Source: CAWIVH01 sp963839475 (GTDB lineage: Bacteria > Acidobacteriota > UBA6911). From it: DNA of 64,000 nucleotides. Both the position numbers and the translations under genes were made by a program. The notes below the pieces were generated by a model. That model was not told the DNA's origin, made no database searches, and saw nothing but the letters and a program-made list of their open reading frames with translations. Shown piece after piece: positions 16,401 to 30,899 of the stretch. The stretch covers positions 248,001 to 312,000 of the forward strand of contig CAWIVH010000017.1 in the NCBI GenBank assembly GCA_963839475.1, given 5' to 3'. Position 1 is the first letter of the stretch. The number at the start of each line of letters is the position of its first letter.

Positions 16401-18408
16401 ATGCCCATTCTCCGAGAGCGCCGGTATTTCCTGATCGCCTATGTACTGCAGATTGCAGCCCTCCTGGCCGTAATAATTCCCTTTCTCCGATTCAACAATT
16501 TGCTGGAATGGGATTTTCCGGGGCATTATGCAGCCATATGGCATCTGAAGCAGAATCTGCTGCCCTGGCCTACGGGATGGAATCCCTACTTTTACTGCGG
16601 TTACCCGCAGGGAATTTTTTATCCGCCTGCGACACATTTCCTGGCAGCGCTGCTCAGCTTCCCCTTGGGAATCGCAGGTTCGATGAAAGCATGTATCACT
16701 ATTAGTCTCCTCGTCCTGCCGGCATCATTCTATTTTTTCTGTTCCCGATTCGGCCTCGATGATCTGCAGGCCGCCGTCGGTTCCACCTGGATGACCGCTC
16801 TTCTCTTCATCAGCGGCGAACTGCTGGGAACCTGGAGTTTCGGAGCCGATCTGAGATCGATTCTTAATGTCGGGCTTTTTTCGAATACACTGAGTCTTCC
16901 GCTGCTGTTTGTTTTTTTTGTCGCAAGCAGTCCATCCATTGGCCCCCGGAACTGGAAACGCTCTGCACTGCTTCTGGGTATCCTGTTCTTGACACACCCG
17001 TTATCAGCATTGATCGGGGTTTTCTTTCTCGTCAGCACCGGGATCGCTCAGTCTGCATCGGCTTCGTATTTAAGCGCCGAAAATTGGAGAATATTTCTCC
17101 GCGTGCCAGCCGTCGCTGTGATGCTGGGTTCATTTTGGATCATCCCCTATGCCTCTTTCCGAGACTTCATGAATACGGGTATGATTCCAGCCCAATGGTC
17201 AGCAGTGGTTCAGCTGATCGTTTTCAACGGATTGATCCTAGCCCTGCAATGCCGCGCCGAAAAACAACTCAGGCCCTTACTTTTGCTTTATGTGTTGATT
17301 GCCAATTTCATCATTATCGGCTCGCTGTGGCAGATAGGGCTGCAGTTCACCCGACTCACGATCTACCTGCTATTCCTGATACCGGTTTTCCTTGTGAGCC
17401 GGATTCAATCGAGGCCCCTTCTTCTGGCACTGGCCGGGCTCGCAGTTATGGTCGGATTCTACGGTTATCGATACAGCGGAATAAAACCGCGCGGGGTTCC
17501 CGATTTTGCCATACCTGATTTCGGAAAGGTTGGCGGGCGGATCTTATCCGTGGCGCCGGGATCACACCTCCCCTCCTATCATGTCAATCATGACCCAATA
17601 CCAGTTGCGACCGGAAACGAAGCTACCTTGGGGCTTTTCATCGAGGGTAGCCTCAATGGGAAATTTCTTGGAAACCTGATGCGGTCGCTGGAACCCGAAG
17701 CCTATATCTGGGGAACGCCTACGGAGGTGGTGACGCCCGGCATCCTCGGAAATGAGTATGCCGGTTACATTCGAGAGAGGCTGAACCTGTTCGGCATCCG
17801 CTATATTTACACCGACCTCCGCCTGGAATACCTTCTGGGTTCGCCAATCCCGCTCTCGAAGCGTTATCTAAACAGTTACCCTGCCCCGCGTTTGAAATCG
17901 CCGCAGGAAACGGAAGCTTTCACCCGCCGATACCATCTTCGCGAAGGGATGCTGGATTTCTTTTTATATGACATGGGGTCCGGGGCTTTGGCCGAAGCCC
18001 TTCCCTATGTTCCAAGTGTCCCTTCCAGCGATTGGAAGCTCACGAGCCGCCAATGGTTCCTCGAAATGCGGGGAGTACCCGTATTTACGGATCGTCCGAT
18101 CCCCGCCGGGGTGCGCGCTGCACTGCCTGGAGAATCGCTGGAGAACATCATTCAATCAGAGGGCGGCAGGACAAATCTCGTTCAGCATCCGTTCCTCTCA
18201 GCCCATACCGGTTCTGGTAAAAACAGGGTACTTCCCGACATGGGAGCTAACTCTGAACGGGAAACCGGCACCTGTTTATCGTGCGTCGCCGAACCTGATA
18301 CTGGTTTTTGGCCAAGGCGATGCTGTGCTCCAGTATCAGCGTCCCTGGCAGGAATTCGCCGGCCTCGCCATATCTCTTATTGGAATGGTGTTTTTGATAT
18401 TTTTATAG
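16401..18408 (+). CDS. Polytopic membrane protein, PTPS-related family, C-terminus frameshifted
   Basis: A large inner-membrane protein with about ten hydrophobic segments in residues 10-360 and a soluble C-terminal part. The motif WNPYFYCGYPQGIFYPPATH fits the 6-pyruvoyl-tetrahydropterin-synthase-related membrane family, which resembles GT-C glycosyltransferases. The first frame (from the ATG at 16401) loses sense after about 18165 and runs to 18455 as atypical sequence. The adjacent frame supplies the expected family ending (VLVKTGYFPTWELTLNGKPA, then NLILVFGQGD and a last membrane segment) and stops at 18408. One extra base near 18150-18180 explains this. The position after pilA raises, but does not show, a role in pilin or surface glycosylation. 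Confidence 0.75.
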
Positions 18409-18652
18409 TAATGCTTCGACTTCATGTCGACTGGAGCCGCACTTCCAATCGTTAACATCGAGCCGACGAAGCATTCTGCCCTTGCCCTGAAAACAGGCAG
18501 CCTATGTAAGCCTGCCTGGCTAAATCAATATCACTGACGGACAATGCAACAGCGGATGATATGGCTCGCCTCGGTGCGGGATTCAACAAGCTCATGCTGG
18601 GAAATTTCATTTTATATGCGAGTTGCGCTCCGTATCGGAACTATGGGGCCGG

Positions 18653-21100
18653 TCAGGCTTTCCGGCCTCGAGGGGTGAAGACCGCAAAAAGGGACCCGCC
18701 AAGGAGCGTTGCCAGGGATAGAGTCAGTCCCCAATAAAACATTCTGGGCCGGAAAAAAAATTCGACGCGATGATTTCCCGCTGGCACGGCAACAGCACGG
18801 AATGAGTAATTGGCGCGAAGAATCTCGCTCTCTTTTCCGTCCACCCGCGCACTCCATCCGGGATAGAAGGTATCCAGAAGCACAAGATACCCGTCCGTCG
18901 CCGCGTTTACCTGGCAGGCGACCTTCTGGGCTCGATACTCCAGAATCCTGACCGCGCCGCCGCTCGGTTCGCCCGACCTCTCCCCGGCCGGGCCATCCTC
19001 GAGAACTATCGTGCTGCCAAAATTGAAGTCGGGACGAAGAAACCTTTTCAGAGCATCCTCGTGTGAACGTGCCCGTTCGACATTCGGGACAAAGTAAGCG
19101 CGGCCTATCGTGTTCTCAATCCAATAGGCATAGAGTAGTGCATCGCTATGAGTGTCAAACGACCGGATGAGGTGGAGGCGAGGATCGCTTAGCTCTCTCA
19201 CCGAAAGAAGAATGGGTGAGTTGATCTTCTGGAGCAGGTTGAGCATTAACGGCAGAGGCATTCCGGCTGCCGCACGCCAGAGTTCCTCCGATTCACCGGT
19301 GTTAAGCAAATCGACGCCACGGGCCAGCGAATATTGCAGCCCGTTCAGAATTCCATAGTAAGGCAACCCCGACCGGCGGGCAAAGAGACTGGACCAGGCG
19401 CCGGATCGGTTGGGGGCCTTGACCCTGATTTCCTGAGATGGGGACGCGGTTTCCCCTGCGGGTGGGAAGACGCGGTAGGGTTCCTTGGGCCCGCTCGCCT
19501 GCAGATAGGAATTCACCTCGGGGATAAAATCAACATCGACATCGGACATCAAAGGTGAAAGCCTCAAATTCGCCGGCACTAAATCCGCCGCCAGCACCAG
19601 AAGCAGAAGTCCCCCTGCCAGACTTGATCTTCGGACAAACGGAGAAACAAGAATGAAAACCGCCGTGAGTAGCAGGATCGCACCGGAAGATAAAACGGAC
19701 TGCCGCAATTGCGCCAGGATGGCTGGAATGTCCTTGGGAATGGGTGCACCTGCCGTGCCCTGATTTAACCACTGTATGAGCCGATCGGGGTGATATCCCC
19801 AGTAAAACCACATCCCCAACAGAAGCCCGGCAACCAGGATCCCAGCCGCACCCGTGGCAAGCAATTGCCGTCTCCTGCGAAACCCGCCCTCTTCGGCATT
19901 CAGCACCACCTCCACACCTAAGCCCGCCATAACCGACAAAGCGAGGGTAGCCAGCAGAAAATATTTCGACGGGTATCGCCCCAGGCGGAACAGAAACAGG
20001 TGGTCGAACAACCACTGGTGAAGCGGGTTGAATCTTCCCAGGGCGAAAAACAGGCTTACCCCTGTCATTGCCGCGAAAACATTCAAAATGCGTCGTCGCC
20101 TGGAAAGAAATGAGACAGCCGCTAGGAAAATGGAGCTGGCTCCGAGGAAAATCGATACCAGGTACCCTTCTCTGCCATGGTGCCAGGCTTCACCCCAAAA
20201 TGTTGCCAGGCCAAGCGTATACGGGTTGCCGTACAAATTTGGGATCAGTGTATTGATAAGGTCCATGGGGTGGGTGGACCAGGCGCCAACGCTGAAATAG
20301 TCCAGTCCCGCGCCCCGCATGGACCGGGGCATTAGCTCCAGCGTGGGCAGAATCTGAACCGCGGCAAATCCCGCTCCGAAGGCAGCCCCTGCAAAACCCA
20401 CGCCGAGCATGCGTCGCGCGGCACCGATTTTGTCGGGGAAATCGAGGAAATACAGGATCGAGATACCAGCAAGAAACCAGAATACACATTGGAAGATGAT
20501 AGGGTCGAAAGCAATCGCCTGGAGTGCAAGCAGGCCGCCTAGAACAAGGCTGCGGCGGAGCCGGTTCTTTTCCAGAGACCAGCAATATGCCCAGCCAATC
20601 CAGGGCAGTAAAGCCACCGTAGGAACGAAAGTATACAAATTCAGAAAAGAGAGGACCGTCCCTGAAAATTGGTAAATCAAGGCGCCGGACATTGCGGGAA
20701 GAGGCTGCATTCCTAAACGACGCTGCAGGAAATAGAGCCCGGTGCCGGCAACCACCGGGTGAAGGATGAAGTGCAACTTGAAAGCATAATTAAAAGGCAG
20801 AAGCAGGTGGAGCAGGTTCGTCGGGTAGAACGCCATATAGTTGGGGTTCGCCAGCATCGGCTGCCCCAGATATATGAACGGATTCCAGAGCGGGAATTCC
20901 CCCCTTGCATAAGCTTCGATCAGGACGCGTCGAAGCGGATAATGGAAATTCAAAATGTCGCGAAAGTAGAAATTCTTGGAAGAAAAAAGCGGGTCGGCGA
21001 AAAAAAGAACTCCCCCTAAAATCAGCAGTATTGGATACCAGAGGTCCGGCCCCTTCCACCAGGCCTCTTTGAAACCAGGTTCGTAATGCACGTCAAGCAT
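18653..21100 (-). CDS. YfhO-family polytopic membrane protein
   Basis: About 815 residues. I prefer the ATG at 21100, which follows AAGAAGG and starts 4 bases after the upstream methyltransferase stop; the frame also extends to 21196. About 12 transmembrane segments are visible. Family markers are FYFRDILNFHYPLRRVL, GEFPLWNPFIYLGQPMLANP and FYPTNLLHLLLP at the N-terminus, and a periplasmic C-terminal beta domain (TDGYLVLLDTFYPGWSARVD) before the last helix. YfhO proteins are GT-C-like and take part in glycosylation of wall polymers or lipids in Firmicutes; the role here is unknown. The neighbouring methyltransferase, probably in the same operon, supports a glycan or glycolipid role. Confidence 0.82.
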   Translation of the reverse strand: MLDVHYEPGFKEAWWKGPDLWYPILLILGGVLFFADPLFSSKNFYFRDILNFHYPLRRVLIEAYARGEFPLWNPFIYLGQPMLANPNYMAFYPTNLLHLLLPFNYAFKLHFILHPVVAGTGLYFLQRRLGMQPLPAMSGALIYQFSGTVLSFLNLYTFVPTVALLPWIGWAYCWSLEKNRLRRSLVLGGLLALQAIAFDPIIFQCVFWFLAGISILYFLDFPDKIGAARRMLGVGFAGAAFGAGFAAVQILPTLELMPRSMRGAGLDYFSVGAWSTHPMDLINTLIPNLYGNPYTLGLATFWGEAWHHGREGYLVSIFLGASSIFLAAVSFLSRRRRILNVFAAMTGVSLFFALGRFNPLHQWLFDHLFLFRLGRYPSKYFLLATLALSVMAGLGVEVVLNAEEGGFRRRRQLLATGAAGILVAGLLLGMWFYWGYHPDRLIQWLNQGTAGAPIPKDIPAILAQLRQSVLSSGAILLLTAVFILVSPFVRRSSLAGGLLLLVLAADLVPANLRLSPLMSDVDVDFIPEVNSYLQASGPKEPYRVFPPAGETASPSQEIRVKAPNRSGAWSSLFARRSGLPYYGILNGLQYSLARGVDLLNTGESEELWRAAAGMPLPLMLNLLQKINSPILLSVRELSDPRLHLIRSFDTHSDALLYAYWIENTIGRAYFVPNVERARSHEDALKRFLRPDFNFGSTIVLEDGPAGERSGEPSGGAVRILEYRAQKVACQVNAATDGYLVLLDTFYPGWSARVDGKESEILRANYSFRAVAVPAGNHRVEFFFRPRMFYWGLTLSLATLLGGSLFAVFTPRGRKA

Positions 21101-21104
21101 CCAC

Positions 21105-22031
21105 TCATCCTTCTTGGAGGGGTTTTCGTCCCAGGTAATAAAAAGCCGCGGCCAGATGAGCAGCTTCGGGCTTGCGGTTGAGCCAGCGGTCCACATGCTT
21201 CAGAAAGAACGTCAGCCAGCCGGATAGCCCGTTCAGTACCAACCGCCCGACCCTCGAGTTACCGCCGGGAAGCAGCAGCCTCAGGTATTCGCGAAAAAGC
21301 ACAAGCAGCGCCGACGTGGGCCCGGTCAGCACCCGGAGCGTAATTTTCTCAAATCCTGCCGTCAGGACCTCAATCCCGCTCATCGTGTACCTCTGATAAT
21401 CGCCCGGGTATTCATGAAAGGGGAATACGAAGGGGATCATCATCTGGACATATCCTCCGGGTTTCACCACACGAAACATTTCGGCGACCAAAGCCCTCGG
21501 ATCAGAGACGTGCTCAATAACCGCATTACAGGTGATGGTGTCGAAGCAGGAATCCTCCAAGGGAAGATTGGTCCCATCTCCCACTATATCGACAGAATCG
21601 AAGGCATCTACATTGAGATTGACGACTCTCGGATTCTCCCTGCCCGGTCCGCCGCCGATGCTGAGGATCAGGGTCTCCAAACCGCGAGTATCGTAGATCC
21701 AGGAATGCTGCAGAGCCAGGGCTTCATCGTAAACGATGGAAGGGGGTTTGATTGCCTCTCGAACCCGCGCTTGCCAGGTTCCATGGCGGCGATACTCTTC
21801 GGCCATGCGGGAACCTCCGGGATGCTCGGAGAGCAATTGAGAAAATCGGGCCCTCTGAGAAGGCAATAGCAAAAGGGGAATCCCGCCGGTGAGCACGGGG
21901 TAGTGTTCCCCGCACCTGGTGCAGGCGATCGGGGAATGGCTTCCGTCCCATCGCAGCGGAAAGAAGCAGGCCGGGCAACGCAGGAGGTTCCAGACCCGGA
22001 GCAAAATCGATTTTCGTACGGTGTCCGACAT
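21105..22031 (-). CDS. Class I SAM-dependent methyltransferase with N-terminal zinc ribbon
   Basis: 308 residues. The N-terminus carries a Trm112-like ribbon with Cys19, Cys22, Cys37 and Cys40 (CPAC and CTRC). It is followed by a Rossmann methyltransferase core with LSIGGGPG as the SAM-binding loop, an acidic VNLNVDAF strand, GTNLPLEDSCFDTITCNAV and PGGYVQMMIPF. This is the layout of methyltransferases found in surface polysaccharide loci. It overlaps no neighbour and precedes the YfhO-like gene by 4 bases in the same operon. The substrate is not evident. Confidence 0.82.
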   Translation of the reverse strand: MSDTVRKSILLRVWNLLRCPACFFPLRWDGSHSPIACTRCGEHYPVLTGGIPLLLLPSQRARFSQLLSEHPGGSRMAEEYRRHGTWQARVREAIKPPSIVYDEALALQHSWIYDTRGLETLILSIGGGPGRENPRVVNLNVDAFDSVDIVGDGTNLPLEDSCFDTITCNAVIEHVSDPRALVAEMFRVVKPGGYVQMMIPFVFPFHEYPGDYQRYTMSGIEVLTAGFEKITLRVLTGPTSALLVLFREYLRLLLPGGNSRVGRLVLNGLSGWLTFFLKHVDRWLNRKPEAAHLAAAFYYLGRKPLQEG

Positions 22032-22148
22032 CCAGCCAGGCCTCGTCAGGGTAGTGGGCCAGGAATCACAACATTGCCGTCGGGCTCGCCTATGGATCTG
22101 GCATCAATCTCATTTTGCCGAATCTGGGCCGCGCACCGAGCCTATTCC

Positions 22149-22180
22149 GAAAAAAAGGGCGAGGATGGCTCCTCGCCCTT
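22149..22180 (-). terminator. Intrinsic terminator after rpoC
   Basis: On the minus strand an 11-bp stem (AAGGGCGAGGA with its complement, 4-base loop) lies about 28 bases after the rpoC stop and runs into six or more T. It closes the long tRNA-tuf-ribosomal protein-rpoBC transcription unit. Confidence 0.92.
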
Positions 22181-22207
22181 GACAGGTATCTTTAGGCAGA
22201 AGCACGA

Positions 22208-26398
<4,191 letters not shown>

Positions 26399-26421
26399 TT
26401 TTGCCCCTCCAGCTCTAGAGG

Positions 26422-29400
26422 TTATTCTTGCCTAAACTGTTCTGACGTGCCGGCGGTTTCCGGTCTCCGGGGCTTCCGCTGGATCAGCTCTACATCCAAG
26501 CAGAGGCTCTGCAGCTCGCGAATAAGAACGTTGAAAGACTCGGGAATTCCCGGCGTGAATTGCGATTCGCCCTTCACAATGGCTTCGTAAATCTTGGTTC
26601 TGCCTTGGATGTCGTCCGACTTTGCGGTCAGAAGCTCCTGCAGGATGTTGGCGGCGCCATAGGCTTCCAGCGCCCATACTTCCATTTCTCCAAATCGCTG
26701 GCCGCCGAACTGGGCTTTGCCCCCCAGCGGCTGCTGGGTGATAAGTGAGTACGGGCCGATGCTGCGGGCGTGGATCTTGTCGTCCACCAAGTGAGACAGC
26801 TTCAGCATATAGATGTAGCCGACCGTAACCTTCTGATCGAAGCGTTCCCCGGTCATGCCGTCAAACAGGTCCACCTTCCCGCTTTCGGGTAGGCTGGCGC
26901 GACGGAGCATTTCCTTGATCTCCGATTCGGAAGCCCCGTCAAAAACCGGAGTCGCGAAAAACAATCCCAGCGACTTGGCGGCCCATCCGAGGTGGGTTTC
27001 CAGGATCTGCCCGACATTCATACGGGAGGGGACACCCAGGGGATTCAACACGATTTCCACGGGCGTGCCGTCCGGAAGATAGGGCATGTCCTCTTCCGGG
27101 AGAATGCGCGCGATAACACCCTTGTTGCCGTGCCGGCCGGCCATCTTGTCGCCCACTGACAGCTTGCGCTTCATCGCAACATACACTTTCACCATCTTGA
27201 TGACGCCGGGCGGAAGCTCGTCGCCCCGGCGCAGCTTGCTAAGATTTTCCTCGTGAAGCGTCCGGAGGATCTGGATCTGCTTCTCTGTCTTCTCTTCGAG
27301 CTTTTTGATGGCCTCGTATACTTTGCCTTCCTTCTCGGCCTTGAAATCGGATTTGATCTTGTTGAGCTCGGTCGAGCTTAGCTCCAGGAGCATGGAGCGG
27401 ATCAGCTTGGTTTTCTTTTTGAGAAGGACGTCGCCCGAACGGCTGAGGACATCTTCGGGCAAAATCTCTCCCGATAGGATATCGACCAGCCTCTTGTTGC
27501 GTTCTTCCTTGATGATTCGGATCTCGTCGTTGAGATCCTTCTCCATCTTTTCAACCTGCTCCTGCTCGATCCTCTTCGCACGTTCGTCTTTGGGCACTCC
27601 CTTGCGGGAAAAGATCTTCACGTCGACCACGGTTCCTTCGATGCCCGGCGGAGTTATAAGAGAAGCGTCGCGGACTTCTCCGGCTTTTTCGCCGAAGATG
27701 GCGCGGAGAAGCTTTTCCTCGGGTGAAAGCTGAGTTTCGCCTTTGGGCGTAACCTTGCCCACCAGCACATCTCCCGGCCTCACTTTCGCACCGATCCGGA
27801 TGATCCCGCTTTCATCAAGGTCGCGCAGGGAGGCGTCGCTGACATTCGGGATGTCACGCGTAATTTCCTCCGGTCCGAGCTTCGTATCGCGCGCCTCGAT
27901 TTCGAGCTCTTCGATGTGAATCGAAGTATAACTGTCCTCCTTGACCAGCTTCTCACTGACCAGGATGGCGTCCTCGAAGTTGTACCCGCGCCAGGGCATG
28001 AAGGCGACCAAAACGTTCCTCCCAAGGGCCAATTCGCCCTTGTCGGTGCAGGGTCCGTCGGCCAAAACCTGGCCGCGGACCACGCGGTCGTTGCGCTTGA
28101 CCAGCGGAGCCTGGTTGATGCACGTGTTCTGGTTGGAGCGCTTGAACTTGGTCAGCGTATAAATGTCGACGCCGGCATCGCGCGCCTTTTTCCCATTTTC
28201 GCCGTCGCTTTCGACGCGGACGATAATGCGGGTGGAATCGACACTGTCGATAACTCCTGAGCGTTTGCAGATGACCACAGCCCCGGAATCCTTCGCCGTA
28301 ATGTACTCCATGCCCGTCCCGATATAGGGAGCTTCGGCTCGAAGAAGTGGGACGGCCTGGCGCTGCATGTTCGATCCCATCAGGGCGCGGTTCGCGTCAT
28401 CGTGTTCGAGGAACGGGATGAGGCTCGCAGCGACGCTGACCAGCTGCTTGGGGGATACGTCGATGTATTGCACCTGCTCCCGCGGAACCAGGGAGAAATT
28501 GCCGGCAATACGGGCATCGACTCGTTCGGCCCTGATGTGACCGTTCGTATCCAGCTCGACGTTGGCCTGGGCGATCACGCATTTTTCCGCTTCCCAAGCC
28601 GTCTGGTAGAAAGAGTACGGTTCGAACTGGGCCGGCCGCTTGGCCGCGGCCTCGGCTTTTCTGTTTTCGCGCTCGACCGCTTCGCGCTCCAAGTGTTCAC
28701 CAACCTTGAAGTGGGTGTCACCGGGATACACGATGTTTACGAAATCCAGGACGCGCCCTTCCTTTACCTTCCGGTAGGAAGACTCGATGAAGCCGTACTC
28801 GTTGATGCGCGCGTAACAGCTCAGAGAGGAAATCAGGCCGATGTTCGGGCCTTCCGGCGTCTCAATAGGGCAGATTCGGCCGTAGTGGGTCGGATGAACG
28901 TCGCGCACTTCAAACCCGGCGCGCTCTCGGCTCAAGCCTCCCGGCCCGAGAGCCGAAAGACGGCGCTTGTGGGTGATTTCAGAAAGCGGATTCGTCTGGT
29001 CCATGAACTGGGAAAGCTGGCTGCTTCCGAAGAATTCGCGGATCGAGGCCATGACCGGCTTGGCATTGATCAGGTCGTGCGGCATCGCCGTGGTCATTTC
29101 CTGGTGAACCGACATCTTCTCCTTGATGGCGCGCTCCATGCGAACCAGGCCGATGCGGAACTGGTTTTCCAGCAGCTCGCCGACGGCGCGGACGCGGCGA
29201 TTACCCAGATGATCGATGTCGTCCACTTCGCCCACCGCCTTGGAAAGCTTCAGAGCGTATCGGATGACGGCATAGAAATCATCGGCGGTCAGGGTGCGCT
29301 GCTCGAGGGGCGTGTTGAGTCCCAGCTTGATGTTGAATTTAAGGCGCCCGACTTTGGAAAAATCATATTTTCGGGGATCATAGAACATCCCCTCGAATAA

Positions 29401-30741
29401 AGCGGTTGCTGTTTCGAGTGTCGGCGGATCGCCGGGCCGCTGCTTGCGATAGATCTCAATCAAGGCATCCGACTGCGACTTGATATGGTCTTTGCGCAGA
29501 GTCAGGCTCAGGGTCGCGCCCACGTTTTCGCGATCAGGGAAGAAAACGTCGAGGCCATCGATTCCGGACTCGCTCAGGGTATTGATGGTATTGGCGGTGA
29601 CCTCGGTATTCGACTCGATCAGGATTTCGCCGGTCTCGTGGTTGATTACTTCAGAGAGCGACATGGCGCCTTCAAGGCCTTCGAGCTCCATACGAATTTC
29701 GCTCACGCCGCCTTTGATCAGCTGGTTATACAGACCCTCGGAAATTTTCTTGCCCTTGGCGACAATGACGCCTTTGCCTCTGGAGTCCTTGATGTCGTCG
29801 CTGGACCGGGTTCCGATCAGGTCTCGTCCCAACGTGCGGTAAAGCAGCTTCCCCTCCCACCGGATCCGGACGGGCTCGTAGAAAGCTCGTAAGATTTCCG
29901 TGTCGGCGTTCAATCCCAGCGCCCGCAGGAAAGTGGTCGCAAGGAATTTCCGCTTGCGGTCAATGCGGACGTAGAGGATGTTCTTCTGATCGTATTCAAA
30001 TTCCACCCACGAGCCGCGATAGGGAATGATTTTGGCGAGGATAAAGGTGCGCCCGGCATTGGATTCGAAGAAAACTCCCGGGGATCGATGCAGCTGGCTG
30101 ACAATGACGCGCTCGGTGCCATTGATGATGAAAGTGCCATTATCCGTCATGAGCGGGATGTCGCCGAAGTAGACTTCCTGCTCCTTGATGTCGCGGATGC
30201 TCTTGCCGTCGGTTTCTGCATCCTTATCCCAAACCACCAGGCGGACCGTAACCTTGAGCGGGACGGCGAAAGTCATCCCTCGCTCCTGGCATTCCTCGAC
30301 CGTGTATTTTACATTCAAATCGACGGTACTGCCGCAGAACTCGCAGCGCGGATTCTCGATCTCGTTTCGTGCCCCGCAATGGCGGCAGCTGCCGCTTTCC
30401 GGATTGTACGGGCTGTTGACGATCAGCTTGTTGCATTCGCTGCAGTTGGCACGCAGATAATTGAGGCCCTTGAGGTTGCCGCATTTACACTGCCAGTTGC
30501 CGATCGAATATTCGACAAATTCCAGCGACGATGTGCCGCGGAAATCGTTGATGGGGAACACGGAGTTAAATACCGCCTGGAGCCCCACATCCTCTCGCTC
30601 GGCCGGCGGCACATCCATCTGGAGAAAGCGGTGGTACGACTTCCGCTGGACTTCGATAAGGTTGGGGATAGGGATGCTCGTATGAATCTTGGCAAAGTCC
30701 ATACGGTCCCTGTAAACGTTGGAGGTACTGATATTGGTCAT
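26422..30741 (-). CDS. rpoB: RNA polymerase beta subunit
   Basis: 1439 residues, longer than E. coli RpoB. The conserved core is complete, including the rifampicin region (SSQLSQFMDQTNPLSEITHK, then RRLSALGPGG) with the usual residues, so no rifampicin-resistance change is visible there. A Cys-rich insertion occupies about residues 83-146, with Cys pairs at 85/87, 100/103, 119/122 and 133/136, which would form two zinc ribbons in the N-terminal lobe. A second, charged insertion lies in the region coded at about 28600-28710. Both look lineage-specific. It is separated from rplL by a 262-base region with two strong hairpins. Confidence 0.98.
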   Translation of the reverse strand: MTNISTSNVYRDRMDFAKIHTSIPIPNLIEVQRKSYHRFLQMDVPPAEREDVGLQAVFNSVFPINDFRGTSSLEFVEYSIGNWQCKCGNLKGLNYLRANCSECNKLIVNSPYNPESGSCRHCGARNEIENPRCEFCGSTVDLNVKYTVEECQERGMTFAVPLKVTVRLVVWDKDAETDGKSIRDIKEQEVYFGDIPLMTDNGTFIINGTERVIVSQLHRSPGVFFESNAGRTFILAKIIPYRGSWVEFEYDQKNILYVRIDRKRKFLATTFLRALGLNADTEILRAFYEPVRIRWEGKLLYRTLGRDLIGTRSSDDIKDSRGKGVIVAKGKKISEGLYNQLIKGGVSEIRMELEGLEGAMSLSEVINHETGEILIESNTEVTANTINTLSESGIDGLDVFFPDRENVGATLSLTLRKDHIKSQSDALIEIYRKQRPGDPPTLETATALFEGMFYDPRKYDFSKVGRLKFNIKLGLNTPLEQRTLTADDFYAVIRYALKLSKAVGEVDDIDHLGNRRVRAVGELLENQFRIGLVRMERAIKEKMSVHQEMTTAMPHDLINAKPVMASIREFFGSSQLSQFMDQTNPLSEITHKRRLSALGPGGLSRERAGFEVRDVHPTHYGRICPIETPEGPNIGLISSLSCYARINEYGFIESSYRKVKEGRVLDFVNIVYPGDTHFKVGEHLEREAVERENRKAEAAAKRPAQFEPYSFYQTAWEAEKCVIAQANVELDTNGHIRAERVDARIAGNFSLVPREQVQYIDVSPKQLVSVAASLIPFLEHDDANRALMGSNMQRQAVPLLRAEAPYIGTGMEYITAKDSGAVVICKRSGVIDSVDSTRIIVRVESDGENGKKARDAGVDIYTLTKFKRSNQNTCINQAPLVKRNDRVVRGQVLADGPCTDKGELALGRNVLVAFMPWRGYNFEDAILVSEKLVKEDSYTSIHIEELEIEARDTKLGPEEITRDIPNVSDASLRDLDESGIIRIGAKVRPGDVLVGKVTPKGETQLSPEEKLLRAIFGEKAGEVRDASLITPPGIEGTVVDVKIFSRKGVPKDERAKRIEQEQVEKMEKDLNDEIRIIKEERNKRLVDILSGEILPEDVLSRSGDVLLKKKTKLIRSMLLELSSTELNKIKSDFKAEKEGKVYEAIKKLEEKTEKQIQILRTLHEENLSKLRRGDELPPGVIKMVKVYVAMKRKLSVGDKMAGRHGNKGVIARILPEEDMPYLPDGTPVEIVLNPLGVPSRMNVGQILETHLGWAAKSLGLFFATPVFDGASESEIKEMLRRASLPESGKVDLFDGMTGERFDQKVTVGYIYMLKLSHLVDDKIHARSIGPYSLITQQPLGGKAQFGGQRFGEMEVWALEAYGAANILQELLTAKSDDIQGRTKIYEAIVKGESQFTPGIPESFNVLIRELQSLCLDVELIQRKPRRPETAGTSEQFRQE

Positions 30742-30795
30742 TGAAGGGATAACCTCGACGAGCTCGGTTTGGGTTCAATATGCCTGAGACACCAA

Positions 30796-30843
30796 AAGGC
30801 AGAATGCAGGAGTGAGCGTACCTCTCCTGCTTGTTTCTGCCTT
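30796..30843 (-). promoter_or_regulatory. rplL-rpoB intergenic stem-loop 1
   Basis: A two-part stem: AAGGCAGAA pairs with TTCTGCCTT, enclosing GCAGGAG pairing with CTCCTGC, with an 11-base loop. It lies between rplL and rpoB and lacks a T-tract. The same interval in E. coli carries an attenuator and an RNase III site, so a processing or partial-termination role is a reasonable inference. Confidence 0.55.
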
Positions 30844-30899
30844 GTGATTTCCGGTATTGAGGACCCGCGGCACGGTGACCTCTTTTGAGATGACACGCC

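Noticed and set aside
17968..18408. Separate gene in the +1 frame at the end of the PTPS-related gene
   Set aside because: Only its second half is protein-like, and that half is the missing C-terminus of the upstream frame.
28402..29400. 332-codon plus-strand open frame opposite rpoB
   Set aside because: Shadow of the rpoB core; no independent support.
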